Part shown: positions 17,649 through 25,492 of the stretch, in pieces | Layout of the letters: every line of letters starts with the position of its first letter | Numbering within the stretch: the first letter of the stretch is position 1 | Assembly: GCF_014859505.1 (NCBI RefSeq) | Contig: NZ_JACUUD010000014.1 | Span: 1-45,526, forward strand | DNA: 45,526 bases | Direction of reading: 5' to 3' | From: Halomonas sp. | Lineage (GTDB): Bacteria > Pseudomonadota > Gammaproteobacteria > Pseudomonadales > Halomonadaceae | Notes under the pieces: generated by a model | Database searches by the model: none | The model's input: only the letters and a program-made list of their open reading frames with translations | What the model was told of the DNA's origin: nothing | Position numbers and translations under genes: made by a program

Positions 17649-18548
17649 ATGAATATCGCCTTTATCGGCCTCGGCAACATGGGTGCGCCCATGGCCACCA
17701 ACCTGGTCAAGGCCGGCCACAGCGTTACCGTCTTCGACCTGGTGGAGAGCGCCATCCAGACCCTGGAAGCCGAAGGGGCCAAGCGGGGCGAGAGCGCCGA
17801 GGCCTGCGTCCGCGGTGCCGAGGTGATCATCTCCATGCTGCCCGCCGGTGCCCACGTCAAGGGGCTCTACCTGGGCCGCAACGGCGAGCCGGGCCTGCTT
17901 GACACTCTGGATGGCAAGCCGCTCTTGATCGACGCCTCCACCATCTCCCCGGATGACGCCCGCACCGTGGCCGCCGCCGCCGCCGAACGCGGGATCAGTT
18001 ACCTGGATGCTCCGGTTTCCGGCGGGGTCGGCGGCGCCAAGGCCGGCATCCTGACCTTTATCGTCGGCGGTGATTCGGCCGCCTTCGACAAGGCCAGGCC
18101 GGTGCTCGAGGCCATGGGCAAGAACATCTTCCACGCCGGTGACAACGGCGCGGGGCAGGTGGCCAAGATCTGCAACAACATGCTGCTCGGTATCCTGATG
18201 AGCGGCACCGCCGAGGCCCTGGCGCTGGGTGTCAAGAACGGCATGGACCCGGCGGTTCTCTCCGAGATCATGAAGCAGAGCAGCGGCGGCAACTGGGCGC
18301 TCAATGTCTACAACCCGTGGCCAGGCGTGATGGAGGGCTCCGCCGCCTCCCGCGACTACCAGGGTGGCTTCCTCACCGACCTGATGGCCAAGGACCTGGG
18401 CCTCGCCTGGGAACTGGCGCTGGGCTCGAAGTCCTCGGTGCCCATGGGCTCCCAGGCCCGCAACCTGTTCGCGCTGCACAGCGCCCAGGGTAACGGCGCG
18501 CTGGATTTCTCCAGCATCCAGACGCTCTATCGCGCCGGCGACGAGTAG
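17649..18548 (+). CDS. mmsB: 3-hydroxyisobutyrate dehydrogenase, MmsB
   Basis: NAD-dependent oxidation of 3-hydroxyisobutyrate to methylmalonate semialdehyde. The 299-residue product has the Rossmann motif FIGLGNMGAPMATNL (about 5-19), the substrate-binding DAPVSGGVGGAKAG (about 119-132) and the catalytic lysine in GQVAKICNNML (about 172). Start ATG 17649 is preceded by AAGGAG; an upstream open frame overlaps the hydrolase gene. It is the last gene of the valine operon. The next enzyme, MmsA (methylmalonate-semialdehyde dehydrogenase), often adjacent elsewhere, is absent here. Confidence 0.95.
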   Translation: MNIAFIGLGNMGAPMATNLVKAGHSVTVFDLVESAIQTLEAEGAKRGESAEACVRGAEVIISMLPAGAHVKGLYLGRNGEPGLLDTLDGKPLLIDASTISPDDARTVAAAAAERGISYLDAPVSGGVGGAKAGILTFIVGGDSAAFDKARPVLEAMGKNIFHAGDNGAGQVAKICNNMLLGILMSGTAEALALGVKNGMDPAVLSEIMKQSSGGNWALNVYNPWPGVMEGSAASRDYQGGFLTDLMAKDLGLAWELALGSKSSVPMGSQARNLFALHSAQGNGALDFSSIQTLYRAGDE

Positions 18549-18694
18549 CGACCAGCCGCTGGGCGCCCGGGGAGCTCCTTGCAGGGGCTCCCGGAGGGTG
18601 TCAACGGCTCGCTGGCTCGAACCTGCCCGCCCCTCGCTCGTCGCTGCCGGTGTGGCACAATAAGTGCCCAGTATCGCAACGAAGGATTCGCGCG

Positions 18695-19147
18695 ATGGCG
18701 TATGTTCTGGTGATGGGCGGGCTGGCGCTGTCGGTGAGCTTCACCCTGGGCTGGGTGCTGTGGCGCTCAGGTCGCTGGGTCTGGGGGCTGTTGGCCGGGC
18801 CTCCTGTCCGGCGTCGGGTACAACCCAAGCCACGCACCCGAAAGGCTCCGGCACCGCCCAGGCCGGCCGCCAGGCCTGCTCCCAAGCCTGCCGAGAAACC
18901 GACCCCGCGCGAGCCCTGGGCCCTGACCCGCTGGCTGGCGCGCCGGCACTCTGCTCTGCCCCTGGCGAGTCTCGCCCTCATTCTCTACGGCCTCACCCGG
19001 GTAGTGGAGTTCGGGATGACCCAGCGCCCACTGTCTCCCCCCCCGGGCTATCATAGCCTCGTGGATGCCCTGGGTTGGGCAGCGGCTACGCTGCTGACCC
19101 TGGCGCTGCTGAACCTCGTGGCGCGCTGGCGCTGCCGGGAGGGGTGA
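18695..19147 (+). CDS. Hypothetical membrane protein with Pro/Arg/Lys-rich linker
   Basis: A 150-residue protein of unknown family: an N-terminal hydrophobic segment (about 2-30), a Pro/Arg/Lys/Ala-rich linker (about 35-72), a second hydrophobic segment (about 88-104) and a third near the C-terminus (about 126-142). The linker resembles the cell-wall- or DNA-proximal basic tails of small membrane proteins but gives no function. The ATG at 18695 follows GAAGGATTCGCGCG, a good Shine-Dalgarno. It stands alone after the valine operon and overlaps the stem of its own terminator. Confidence 0.7.
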   Translation: MAYVLVMGGLALSVSFTLGWVLWRSGRWVWGLLAGPPVRRRVQPKPRTRKAPAPPRPAARPAPKPAEKPTPREPWALTRWLARRHSALPLASLALILYGLTRVVEFGMTQRPLSPPPGYHSLVDALGWAAATLLTLALLNLVARWRCREG

Positions 19148-19170
19148 GCCCCCGGCAGCGTCCTCTTTTT
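19131..19170 (+). terminator. Rho-independent terminator ending the left-hand gene set
   Basis: GCTGCCGGG (19131-19139) pairs with CCCGGCAGC (19151-19159), with possible extra G:C pairs inside, followed by the T-rich GTCCTCTTTTT. The stem begins in the last codons of the membrane protein gene. Confidence 0.85.
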
Positions 19171-19229
19171 ACCTTCCTTTTTCTTCCCCCCGCCTTACGC
19201 TTGTTCATCTTGATGTATCCCCTCCTTTG

Positions 19230-19261
19230 CCGACCCCTTTACGGGTGTCGGTTATTTTTTT
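19230..19261 (+). terminator. Second terminator in the pre-capsule intergenic region
   Basis: CCGAC (19230-19234) and CCC (19235-19237) pair with GGG (19243-19245) and GTCGG (19247-19251) around TTTAC, with one bulged T, followed by TTATTTTTTT (19252-19261). It stands about 80 bases past the last terminator, with no gene between. It could be a back-up terminator or the end of a short RNA. Confidence 0.75.
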
Positions 19262-19335
19262 CATCCCCATCTATTAGTTCTCTAATGCTGTTTGTGAAGT
19301 AAATGCTTAGTGGTTTTCACACTGATATATGGGCT

Positions 19336-19418
19336 TTGCATAACTCCATGACGTTTATTTTAATGTTTTATGTCATGTCTGCTAGCTGTTGAAAATCAGA
19401 ATGTATAAGTTCTGTAAC
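19336..19418 (+). promoter_or_regulatory. Candidate promoters of the capsule operon, in an AT-rich leader
   Basis: The 444 bases between 19148 and wza hold no gene and turn strongly AT-rich after 19260. Two sigma-70-like candidates are visible: TTGCAT (19336-19341) with TTTAAT (19359-19364, 17-base spacing), and TTGAAA (19389-19394) with TGTAAC (19413-19418, 18-base spacing). Either would give a leader of 170-220 bases upstream of wza. Neither is close to consensus. AT-rich DNA here would also suit H-NS-type silencing. Confidence 0.35.
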
Positions 19419-19453
19419 CATGTAAGATGATGTTAGCGGAGTCATGCGCCTGG

Positions 19454-19543
19454 TTTTCCTATCCCATGGATCGGAAAAAAGGCTTACAAGGCCAGCTCGT
19501 CAAAGGGCTGTCAGAGCTCCCATGGTCTCGGAAAATTACCATG
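19454..19543 (+). promoter_or_regulatory. Two leader hairpins upstream of the ops element
   Basis: Hairpin 1: TTTTCC (19454-19459) with GGAAAA (19473-19478) and ATCC (19461-19464) with GGAT (19468-19471), loop CAT. Hairpin 2: CATGGT (19521-19526) with ACCATG (19538-19543), loop of 11. Neither is followed by a T-tract, so they are not terminators. Structured leaders are usual for ops/JUMPstart-controlled operons. Confidence 0.45.
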
Positions 19544-19550
19544 ATTCCGG

Positions 19551-19562
19551 GGCGGTAGCGTG
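19551..19562 (+). promoter_or_regulatory. ops element (JUMPstart core), RfaH recruitment site
   Basis: GGCGGTAGCGTG at this position matches the classical ops sequence GGCGGTAGNNTG at every defined base. In enterobacteria ops pauses RNA polymerase and loads RfaH, which suppresses Rho and pausing through long surface-polysaccharide operons. It lies in the leader, ending 29 bases before the wza start codon, ahead of a 22-kb one-direction gene set, exactly where it would be expected. Whether this genome encodes RfaH cannot be seen from the window. Confidence 0.85.
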
Positions 19563-19591
19563 TCCAGAGAGAACGGCAAGGGGATACTCAT

Positions 19592-20758
19592 ATGCTTCCT
19601 GTGACAATGAATGAGGTTGAGGAATTTCCCTCGAATAGACCTGTAATCGGAAGCTCTTATAGAGCGGCAGGGCTACTGTTCGCAATGCTGATGCTCGGAG
19701 GTTGCGCCCTATCTCCGGGAGGGTATATCGACCATAAAAACGTGGATTCCTCCCTTGACTCTCGTGTGGAAGTGGTGCCAATCACGCCTGAGCTGGTCAA
19801 TGCTCCGGTTGAGGAAGTGGTCACCTCCCGCCTTATTTCTGGCAGCCTTCGCCAGGAAATCGAGAACTATGAGTACCGGATTGGCCCCGGTGATGTCCTT
19901 AGTGTGATCGTCTACGATCACCCGGAACTGACCATCCCGGCGGGGAGCGAGCGCGCTGCGGCGGAGACCGGCAACCGGGTGCGCCCCGACGGCACCATGT
20001 TCTACCCCTATGTGGGCAGAGTGCGGGTGGCCGGCATGACACTGGAAGAGGTTCGGAGCCTGTTGACTCGCCGTCTCTCCGAGGTGATTGCCGCGCCCCA
20101 GGTGGAGGTCGGCATGGCCGCCTTCCGCTCCCAGAAGGCCTATGTCAGCGGGGCCGTGGAGAATCCCGGCACCCTGCCGATCACCATTGTGCCGATGACC
20201 GTGCTGGACGCCATCAGCGAGGCCGGGGGTGCACGACCCAACGCCGACTGGCACAACGTCACCCTCAACGGCAATGGCCGCGACGAGACGATTTCCCTGC
20301 ATGCCATGCTCCGTCAGGGAGACCTTAGTCAGAACCGGCTCTTGCGCGACGGGGACGTGCTCCACGTGCCCACCTCGGAGAATCAGAACGTGGTGGTATT
20401 GGGGCAGGTTCTGCGCCCTGGCGCCATTGCGCTGGGGAATGAGCGGGTCACCCTGACCACGGCCCTTGCTCGTGCGGGGGGGGTCAACGAGAGTCGCGCC
20501 CAGCCCTCGGGCATCTTCGTGGTGCGCGCCATGCCGCCAGGCGCTTCCGCCGACAGGGTAGCCACCGTCTACCAGCTTGATATCCGCGACGCGACTCGGC
20601 TCGTGCTGGGCACTCGCTTCTCTCTGGAGCCTCAGGATGTGGTCTATGTCACTTCCGCACCGTTGGCTCGCTGGAACAACGTGATCTCGCTGCTGTTACC
20701 GTCGGTAAGCCTGCCGGGTGATGTCGCAAGATCGGTCGATAACGTCGGGGATCTATAA
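19592..20758 (+). CDS. wza: Polysaccharide export lipoprotein, Wza-like
   Basis: Outer-membrane export channel of group 1-type capsule/exopolysaccharide systems. The 388-residue product has a lipoprotein signal: a hydrophobic stretch ending LMLGGC with the acylated Cys at residue 38. A Poly_export domain follows (YRIGPGDVLSVIVYDHPEL, about 98-116), then SLBB-type repeats (KAYVSGAVENPG and VVVLGQVLRPGAI) and the C-terminal amphipathic segment (RWNNVISLLLPSVS) that in Wza forms the outer-membrane alpha-helical barrel. The second in-frame ATG (19607) is a possible alternative start. First gene after the ops element; wzc follows after 9 bases. Confidence 0.94.
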   Translation: MLPVTMNEVEEFPSNRPVIGSSYRAAGLLFAMLMLGGCALSPGGYIDHKNVDSSLDSRVEVVPITPELVNAPVEEVVTSRLISGSLRQEIENYEYRIGPGDVLSVIVYDHPELTIPAGSERAAAETGNRVRPDGTMFYPYVGRVRVAGMTLEEVRSLLTRRLSEVIAAPQVEVGMAAFRSQKAYVSGAVENPGTLPITIVPMTVLDAISEAGGARPNADWHNVTLNGNGRDETISLHAMLRQGDLSQNRLLRDGDVLHVPTSENQNVVVLGQVLRPGAIALGNERVTLTTALARAGGVNESRAQPSGIFVVRAMPPGASADRVATVYQLDIRDATRLVLGTRFSLEPQDVVYVTSAPLARWNNVISLLLPSVSLPGDVARSVDNVGDL

Positions 20759-20767
20759 CAAGAGATC

Positions 20768-23035
20768 ATGGCCATGACAGCTTTTCCAGGTCACCACGGG
20801 TTGTCGAGTGAGCCTTCGCGCGACACTCCGGATATCAGTCTCGTAAAGCTGGTTTCCATCCTGCTGGATAATAAATGGAAGATCATCTTCACGGGGATCC
20901 TGTTCCTGCTCGGCGGGTATTTCTACGCCAGCTCCCAGCCGAGGATCTATCAGGCGGATACCCTGATACAGATCGAAGGGCGCACCACCACCCTGGGGCT
21001 GCTCGAGACCCTGGCGGTGGGCGACCAGGGGGGGAACCCCACGACTGCCGAACTGGAGATCCTCCAGTCCCGCATGGTGATAGGGGAAACCGTGGATCGC
21101 CTCGATCTGGCCATCCAGATCGCGCCGCGACGCATGCCCATGGTAGGGGATTTCCTGGTCAATCACGGCTTCACCCGTGAGCAGGTCGATGGGTTGACGC
21201 CGGGGTTCCTGGGTGACTGGCTGGGCAGGATAGGCGGCTGGGAGCAGAACGAGAGCAGCCCCTTTGTGTGGGCCGGTGAAACCCTTCGGGTGTCTCGCTT
21301 CGATGTGCCAACCCAGGCCGAGGGGAGAATCCATGTGCTGAGGGTGGCAGACGATGGCCACTACGTGCTGACCCGGGATGAGGTGACCGTACTGAGCGGG
21401 AGAGTGGGGGAGACGGTTCACGACGAGACATCAGGCTATCGTCTTTTCGTCAGCCAGCTCGAGGCCCATGCCGGAGCGGAGTTCGAGATGCGTCGCGTGT
21501 CGCACCTCGATGCCATCGCCCAGCTGCAACGTAGACTGACGATTGAGACCCGCGGCAAGGATTCCGGGGTCTATCAAGTGATGCTCAGCGGCCAGGACCG
21601 CGAGCAGATCGTCCGGGTGCTCGATACCATCACCGGGGTCTTCCTGTCCCAGAACGTCCAGCGGCAGTCCGAGGAGGCCGAGAAGCAGCTGGCTTTTCTC
21701 GAGGAGCAGATCCCGCAGGTCAATGTGGAACTGACGGACGCCGAAAATGCCCTGAATGACTATCGCGCCGAGCGGGACTCAGTCGACCTGACCTTCGAGA
21801 CACAGAATCTGCTGCGTAGCCTGGTCGCCGTGGACAACCAGCTCTCGGAGCTGGCGCTGGCTGAGGCGGAGCTGGCCGAGCGGTTCCGTCCCACCCACCC
21901 GAACTATCAGGCCTTGCTGCGCAAACGCTCGCAGTTGCAGGCCGAGAAGGTGCAGCTCGAGGCCAGCGTCAACAATCTGCCGGAGACCCAGCAGGAGGTG
22001 CTTCGCCTGACCCGTGACACCCAGGTGAACCAGGAGATCTACGTTCAGCTACTCAACAAGCGTCAGGAGATGCGGCTGGTCAAGGCCGGTACTGTCGGCA
22101 ACGTGAGGATACTCGATACTGGCGTGTTGCAGCGTGGCAGCATCGCACCTCGGGTCGGCCTGCTGACGGTTGGCAGCGCTCTGCTGGGGACCCTGCTGGC
22201 CATCGTTGGGGTGATGCTCAGGCTGGCCTTCAACCGTGCCGTCGAGACTCCCGATCAGTTGGAGGCGATCGGGCTGCCGGTCTACGCGATTGTGCCGGTG
22301 TCATCCGGCCAGGGCAGGCTATCGCACTTCCTCAAGCGTCGACGCAAGGAAGGGGTCAATGTCTTCCGCGGACTGTTGGCTATCACCAACCCCGAGGAAC
22401 CGACGGTCGAGGCCCTGCGTGGCCTGCGAACCAGCCTCTACTTCGCCATGCTGGAGTCCAGCGACAACCGCCTGATGATCACCGGGGCGAGTCCTGAAGC
22501 CGGCAAGAGCTTCATTGCTGCCAATCTGGCCGTGGTCTGTGCTCAGGCCGGGCAGAGAGTGCTGCTGATCGACGCCGACATGCGCAAGGGGCATCTGCAC
22601 CACGCCTTCCAACAGGCCGCCAAGGGGGGGCTATCTGAACTGCTGTCCAATCGCCTGAGCATCGACGAGGCCATTCGTCCCAGCGGACTCGAAAATCTCG
22701 ATTTCCTTTCCCGCGGCAATGTGCCCCCCAACCCCTCCGAGTTGCTCATGCAGAAACCCTTCCATGAACTGCTCGCCTGGGCTGCACCACACTACGACCT
22801 GGTGATACTGGATACTCCGCCGGTGATGGCCGTGACCGATGCAGCAATAGTCGGCAAGCATGCCGGCTCCTGCCTGATGGTTGCACGCTATGGCCTCAAT
22901 CCTCCCAAGGAGCTCGAGATCGCCAAGCGCCGTCTCGAGCATGCCGGAGTTCGGGTGAAGGGCGCGGTGCTCAATGCCGTGGACTATTCCACGAACAGGC
23001 AATACGGCTACTACAACGTCTATGCATACCGCTAG
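20768..23035 (+). CDS. wzc: Tyrosine autokinase / chain-length regulator, Wzc-like
   Basis: Inner-membrane co-polymerase and BY-kinase controlling polymer length and export with Wza. In the 755-residue product: a first transmembrane segment at about 36-56, a Wzz domain, a periplasmic coiled coil (about 290-430) with the GNVR-type tail, a second transmembrane segment (about 457-480), then the kinase: Walker A GASPEAGKS (573-581), Walker A' LLIDADMR (about 597-604), Walker B LVILDTPP (about 678-685). A Tyr-rich C-terminus (about 740-754, six Tyr) provides the autophosphorylation cluster. No Wzb-type phosphatase is found in the window, so dephosphorylation must be done from elsewhere. Confidence 0.95.
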   Translation: MAMTAFPGHHGLSSEPSRDTPDISLVKLVSILLDNKWKIIFTGILFLLGGYFYASSQPRIYQADTLIQIEGRTTTLGLLETLAVGDQGGNPTTAELEILQSRMVIGETVDRLDLAIQIAPRRMPMVGDFLVNHGFTREQVDGLTPGFLGDWLGRIGGWEQNESSPFVWAGETLRVSRFDVPTQAEGRIHVLRVADDGHYVLTRDEVTVLSGRVGETVHDETSGYRLFVSQLEAHAGAEFEMRRVSHLDAIAQLQRRLTIETRGKDSGVYQVMLSGQDREQIVRVLDTITGVFLSQNVQRQSEEAEKQLAFLEEQIPQVNVELTDAENALNDYRAERDSVDLTFETQNLLRSLVAVDNQLSELALAEAELAERFRPTHPNYQALLRKRSQLQAEKVQLEASVNNLPETQQEVLRLTRDTQVNQEIYVQLLNKRQEMRLVKAGTVGNVRILDTGVLQRGSIAPRVGLLTVGSALLGTLLAIVGVMLRLAFNRAVETPDQLEAIGLPVYAIVPVSSGQGRLSHFLKRRRKEGVNVFRGLLAITNPEEPTVEALRGLRTSLYFAMLESSDNRLMITGASPEAGKSFIAANLAVVCAQAGQRVLLIDADMRKGHLHHAFQQAAKGGLSELLSNRLSIDEAIRPSGLENLDFLSRGNVPPNPSELLMQKPFHELLAWAAPHYDLVILDTPPVMAVTDAAIVGKHAGSCLMVARYGLNPPKELEIAKRRLEHAGVRVKGAVLNAVDYSTNRQYGYYNVYAYR

Positions 23036-23090
23036 CCTCCGTTGCCTTTCCTGGCATCGGAGTGCAGACCAGTTCGGGAGTAAAGGCCAT

Positions 23091-24227
23091 ATGCTCGCGT
23101 ATATCTGGGCGCTTGGCGTCTTTCTGTCCCAGTTCTATATCTTGCCGAGCGGGCTGCCTCAGCCGGCACACCTGCTGTTTGCCCTCAATTTCCTGCTGTT
23201 GGGCTACTTCTATTCGCTGACGATTCCCCTCAGCAGCCATGACGAGAGGCTGACAGCGCTCTTTCTGCTGGCCTTCTGTGCCTATGTGGCAATCTCCAAC
23301 CTGGCCTGGGTGCTGGTGGAGCAGGATACCACCTTCATCAAGGCCACCATTTACTGGGTCTATGGGTGTTTGCTGTTTCTGTTCCTGCTGTCGTCACTCG
23401 GTGATGATCGAGTCAGAAGGGCAGTGGTAGCCTCCTGTGCAGTGAGCATCGTGTTGCTGTTCCTCTTCTGGACCACCGGGATGGGTCGCTATGAAGTGGG
23501 CAGCCGCTACCAGGGGTTCTTCAACGACCCCAATCAGATGGCGTTCTACGTGATCTGCGTATTCTCGACTTTCTTCTATCTCTTCAGAGGGAAGGGCAGT
23601 GGCCACCTGTTGTTCGCCATCGCTGTCATCAGCGTGATGCTGGTATTCGTCACACAGTCCAGGTCTGCCCTGCTCGGTATCTTCTTCTCACTGCTGGCGG
23701 CCTATCTTCGCTTCATCGACAACATGGCGGTCGGGTCAGGTGGAAAAGATCGGATACTCGCCTACATCATCGGGATCATGGCCGTGCCCGTTTTTCTCTA
23801 CCTGCTGTTAAGCATGGAGACCGCCGATGTGGCCGTCTCGCGTTTCTCCGGTACGGATTACGGCAGTCAGGCAGAGATCAGGGGCTACACCAGACTGCAG
23901 GAGTTCCCGTCTTATCTCGCTCTGGGATCGGGTCAAGGACTGGATAGGCGTTTCGGCGGCCGGCATGAGATTCACTCCACCTGGGTGGCGGTGCTCTTCT
24001 ACTACGGTATAGCGGGCTTTGTGATCTTCATGGCGTTCATTGCCAGGATCTTCCTGCGACTGGACCTGGCCGGAAAGATCGCCTTCCTCGGCCCGGTGTT
24101 CTATGGCATCTCGACCTATGGCGCGAGGACGCCCATCTTCTGGGTCTTCCTGGCGGCTGCCGCCCTGGCCGCCCGGGAAACCCAGCCGGCGCCCTCAATA
24201 ACACCTGTCAGGGAACTCTCACCATGA
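23091..24227 (+). CDS. Wzy-like polysaccharide polymerase / O-antigen ligase family membrane protein
   Basis: A 378-residue polytopic inner-membrane protein with about 10-11 hydrophobic segments. It carries the features of the Wzy_C/WaaL family: a large periplasmic loop with GRYEVGSRYQGFFNDPNQMA (about 136-155) and a later loop with HEIHSTWVAVLFYYGI, the H-x-(6)-G-like signature near the C-terminus. In this context it most likely polymerises the repeat units. The frame is open from 22974, overlapping wzc, but the ATG at 23091 has GGGAGTAAAGG upstream and avoids a hydrophilic leader. Its stop overlaps the next start as ATGA. Confidence 0.85.
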   Translation: MLAYIWALGVFLSQFYILPSGLPQPAHLLFALNFLLLGYFYSLTIPLSSHDERLTALFLLAFCAYVAISNLAWVLVEQDTTFIKATIYWVYGCLLFLFLLSSLGDDRVRRAVVASCAVSIVLLFLFWTTGMGRYEVGSRYQGFFNDPNQMAFYVICVFSTFFYLFRGKGSGHLLFAIAVISVMLVFVTQSRSALLGIFFSLLAAYLRFIDNMAVGSGGKDRILAYIIGIMAVPVFLYLLLSMETADVAVSRFSGTDYGSQAEIRGYTRLQEFPSYLALGSGQGLDRRFGGRHEIHSTWVAVLFYYGIAGFVIFMAFIARIFLRLDLAGKIAFLGPVFYGISTYGARTPIFWVFLAAAALAARETQPAPSITPVRELSP

Positions 24228-25381
24228 AGATCATGTTCATTGGCACCGGCGTCTCCTCCGTCCTGGGCTTCAGGCGAACCCTGATGGAGAAGCTGCTGGC
24301 CGACGGCCACCGGGTATATGCCCTGGTCGAGGGCTACTCGGAGGAGGAGGAACGGCAGGTGCGGGCGATCGGGGTACTGCCGATGTCCTATGCCCTTGAC
24401 GGCGCCGGGAGGATCCGCCGCAACCCCTTGTCGTCCTTCATGAGGATGGTATCGGCGATCCGGAAGGTTCAGCCGGATACGGTGTTCAGCTACTTTGCCA
24501 AGCCGGTAGTGATCGGGACCTGGGCCGCTGCCATTGCAGGTGTCCGCCATCGGGTCGGCATGCTGGAAGGGCTGGGCTACTACTTTTCCGAATGCCCCGG
24601 CAGGCGCTCCCTAAAGCGGCGTGTCATCAAATGGGCACAGCTTGGCCTGTTCCACCTCTCGGTGCCGCTGCTCGACACACTTGTCCTGCTCAACCCCGAT
24701 GACAGGAAGGACCTGATCGACCGCTACCGGATACGGGCTCGTGATGTCTTTGTGCTGGGCGGAATCGGCCTGCGCCTCGAGGAGTTTCCCTGCTCCCCGC
24801 CGCCGACGGAGCCGGTTTCCTTCATCTTCGTGGGGCGGCTGCTGCTCGAGAAGGGAGTCAACAACTATCTGGATGCGGCCGAAATCGTGGCAAGCCGGCA
24901 TCCCGAGGTGCGGTTCGTGGTCCTGGGCCGCTTCGATTCCGGCAGGACGGATGGGGTGGATCCCGAACGCTTCAAGGACCTCGCGCGCAGGGGCATCATC
25001 GAGTATCCGGGCAAGGTGGGCAACGTCCACGAGTGGCTCACCAACGCGAGTGTCTTCGTGCTGCCCTCCTGGTATCGCGAAGGGGTGCCGCGCAGCACCC
25101 AGGAGGCTATGTCGGTCGGACGTGCCGTCATTACCACCGATTCGCCCGGATGTCGGGAGACCGTGGTCGACGGAGAGAACGGCCTGCTGGTCCCCCCGGA
25201 AGACACGTCCGCCCTGGTCGCTGCCATGACGCATTTCATCGATCACCCCGAGGCGATCATCGCCATGGGCGTGCGGTCACGTGAACTGGCCGAGGCCCAC
25301 TACGACGCCGATCGAGTCGATGCCCTGCTGATCCATCACGTCATGGGACTCCCGGACCCCCAGCTGAGCTGCGCGTCATGA
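24224..25381 (+). CDS. GT4-family glycosyltransferase
   Basis: A 385-residue GT-B glycosyltransferase. The N-terminal domain has MKIMFIGTGVSSVLGFRRTL and the acceptor-side residues; the C-terminal domain starts at about 195 (FIFVGRLLLEKGVNNYLDA) and holds the nucleotide-sugar site PSWYREGVPRSTQEAMSVGRAVITTDSPGCRE (about 285-316), with the EX7E motif, and GENGLLVPP. These are retaining GT4 features, close to WbpT/PglA-like enzymes that use UDP-HexNAc or UDP-Gal-type donors. The ATG overlaps the wzy stop by 4 bases, implying coupling. Specific sugar unknown. Confidence 0.92.
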   Translation: MKIMFIGTGVSSVLGFRRTLMEKLLADGHRVYALVEGYSEEEERQVRAIGVLPMSYALDGAGRIRRNPLSSFMRMVSAIRKVQPDTVFSYFAKPVVIGTWAAAIAGVRHRVGMLEGLGYYFSECPGRRSLKRRVIKWAQLGLFHLSVPLLDTLVLLNPDDRKDLIDRYRIRARDVFVLGGIGLRLEEFPCSPPPTEPVSFIFVGRLLLEKGVNNYLDAAEIVASRHPEVRFVVLGRFDSGRTDGVDPERFKDLARRGIIEYPGKVGNVHEWLTNASVFVLPSWYREGVPRSTQEAMSVGRAVITTDSPGCRETVVDGENGLLVPPEDTSALVAAMTHFIDHPEAIIAMGVRSRELAEAHYDADRVDALLIHHVMGLPDPQLSCAS

Positions 25382-25492
25382 CCCCTTACGGGCATCGACA
25401 GCATGCGTAAAACCGATGGATTCGAGGCCGGTGCACGATTTCTGGCCCCTTTTTCCCACACGACGCGCCCCGACAAGCAAGGAGTAGGTGAC

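Noticed and set aside
16367-17860. A 497-codon minus-strand frame across the HIBYL-CoA hydrolase gene
   Set aside because: Antisense to well-recognised enzymes and without motifs.
18566-18597. GC-rich hairpin after mmsB (GGGAGC/GCTCCC)
   Set aside because: No T-tract and an interrupted stem, so not called as a terminator.
19171-19591. Possible coding in the AT-rich gap before wza
   Set aside because: Only short frames without Shine-Dalgarno or coding bias; better explained as promoter and leader.
20476-20483. Run of eight G in wza, and runs of seven G or eight T elsewhere in the capsule genes (for example 29731-29738)
   Set aside because: Considered as phase-variation tracts, but runs of this length are expected by chance in 20 kb of such DNA and all frames are intact.
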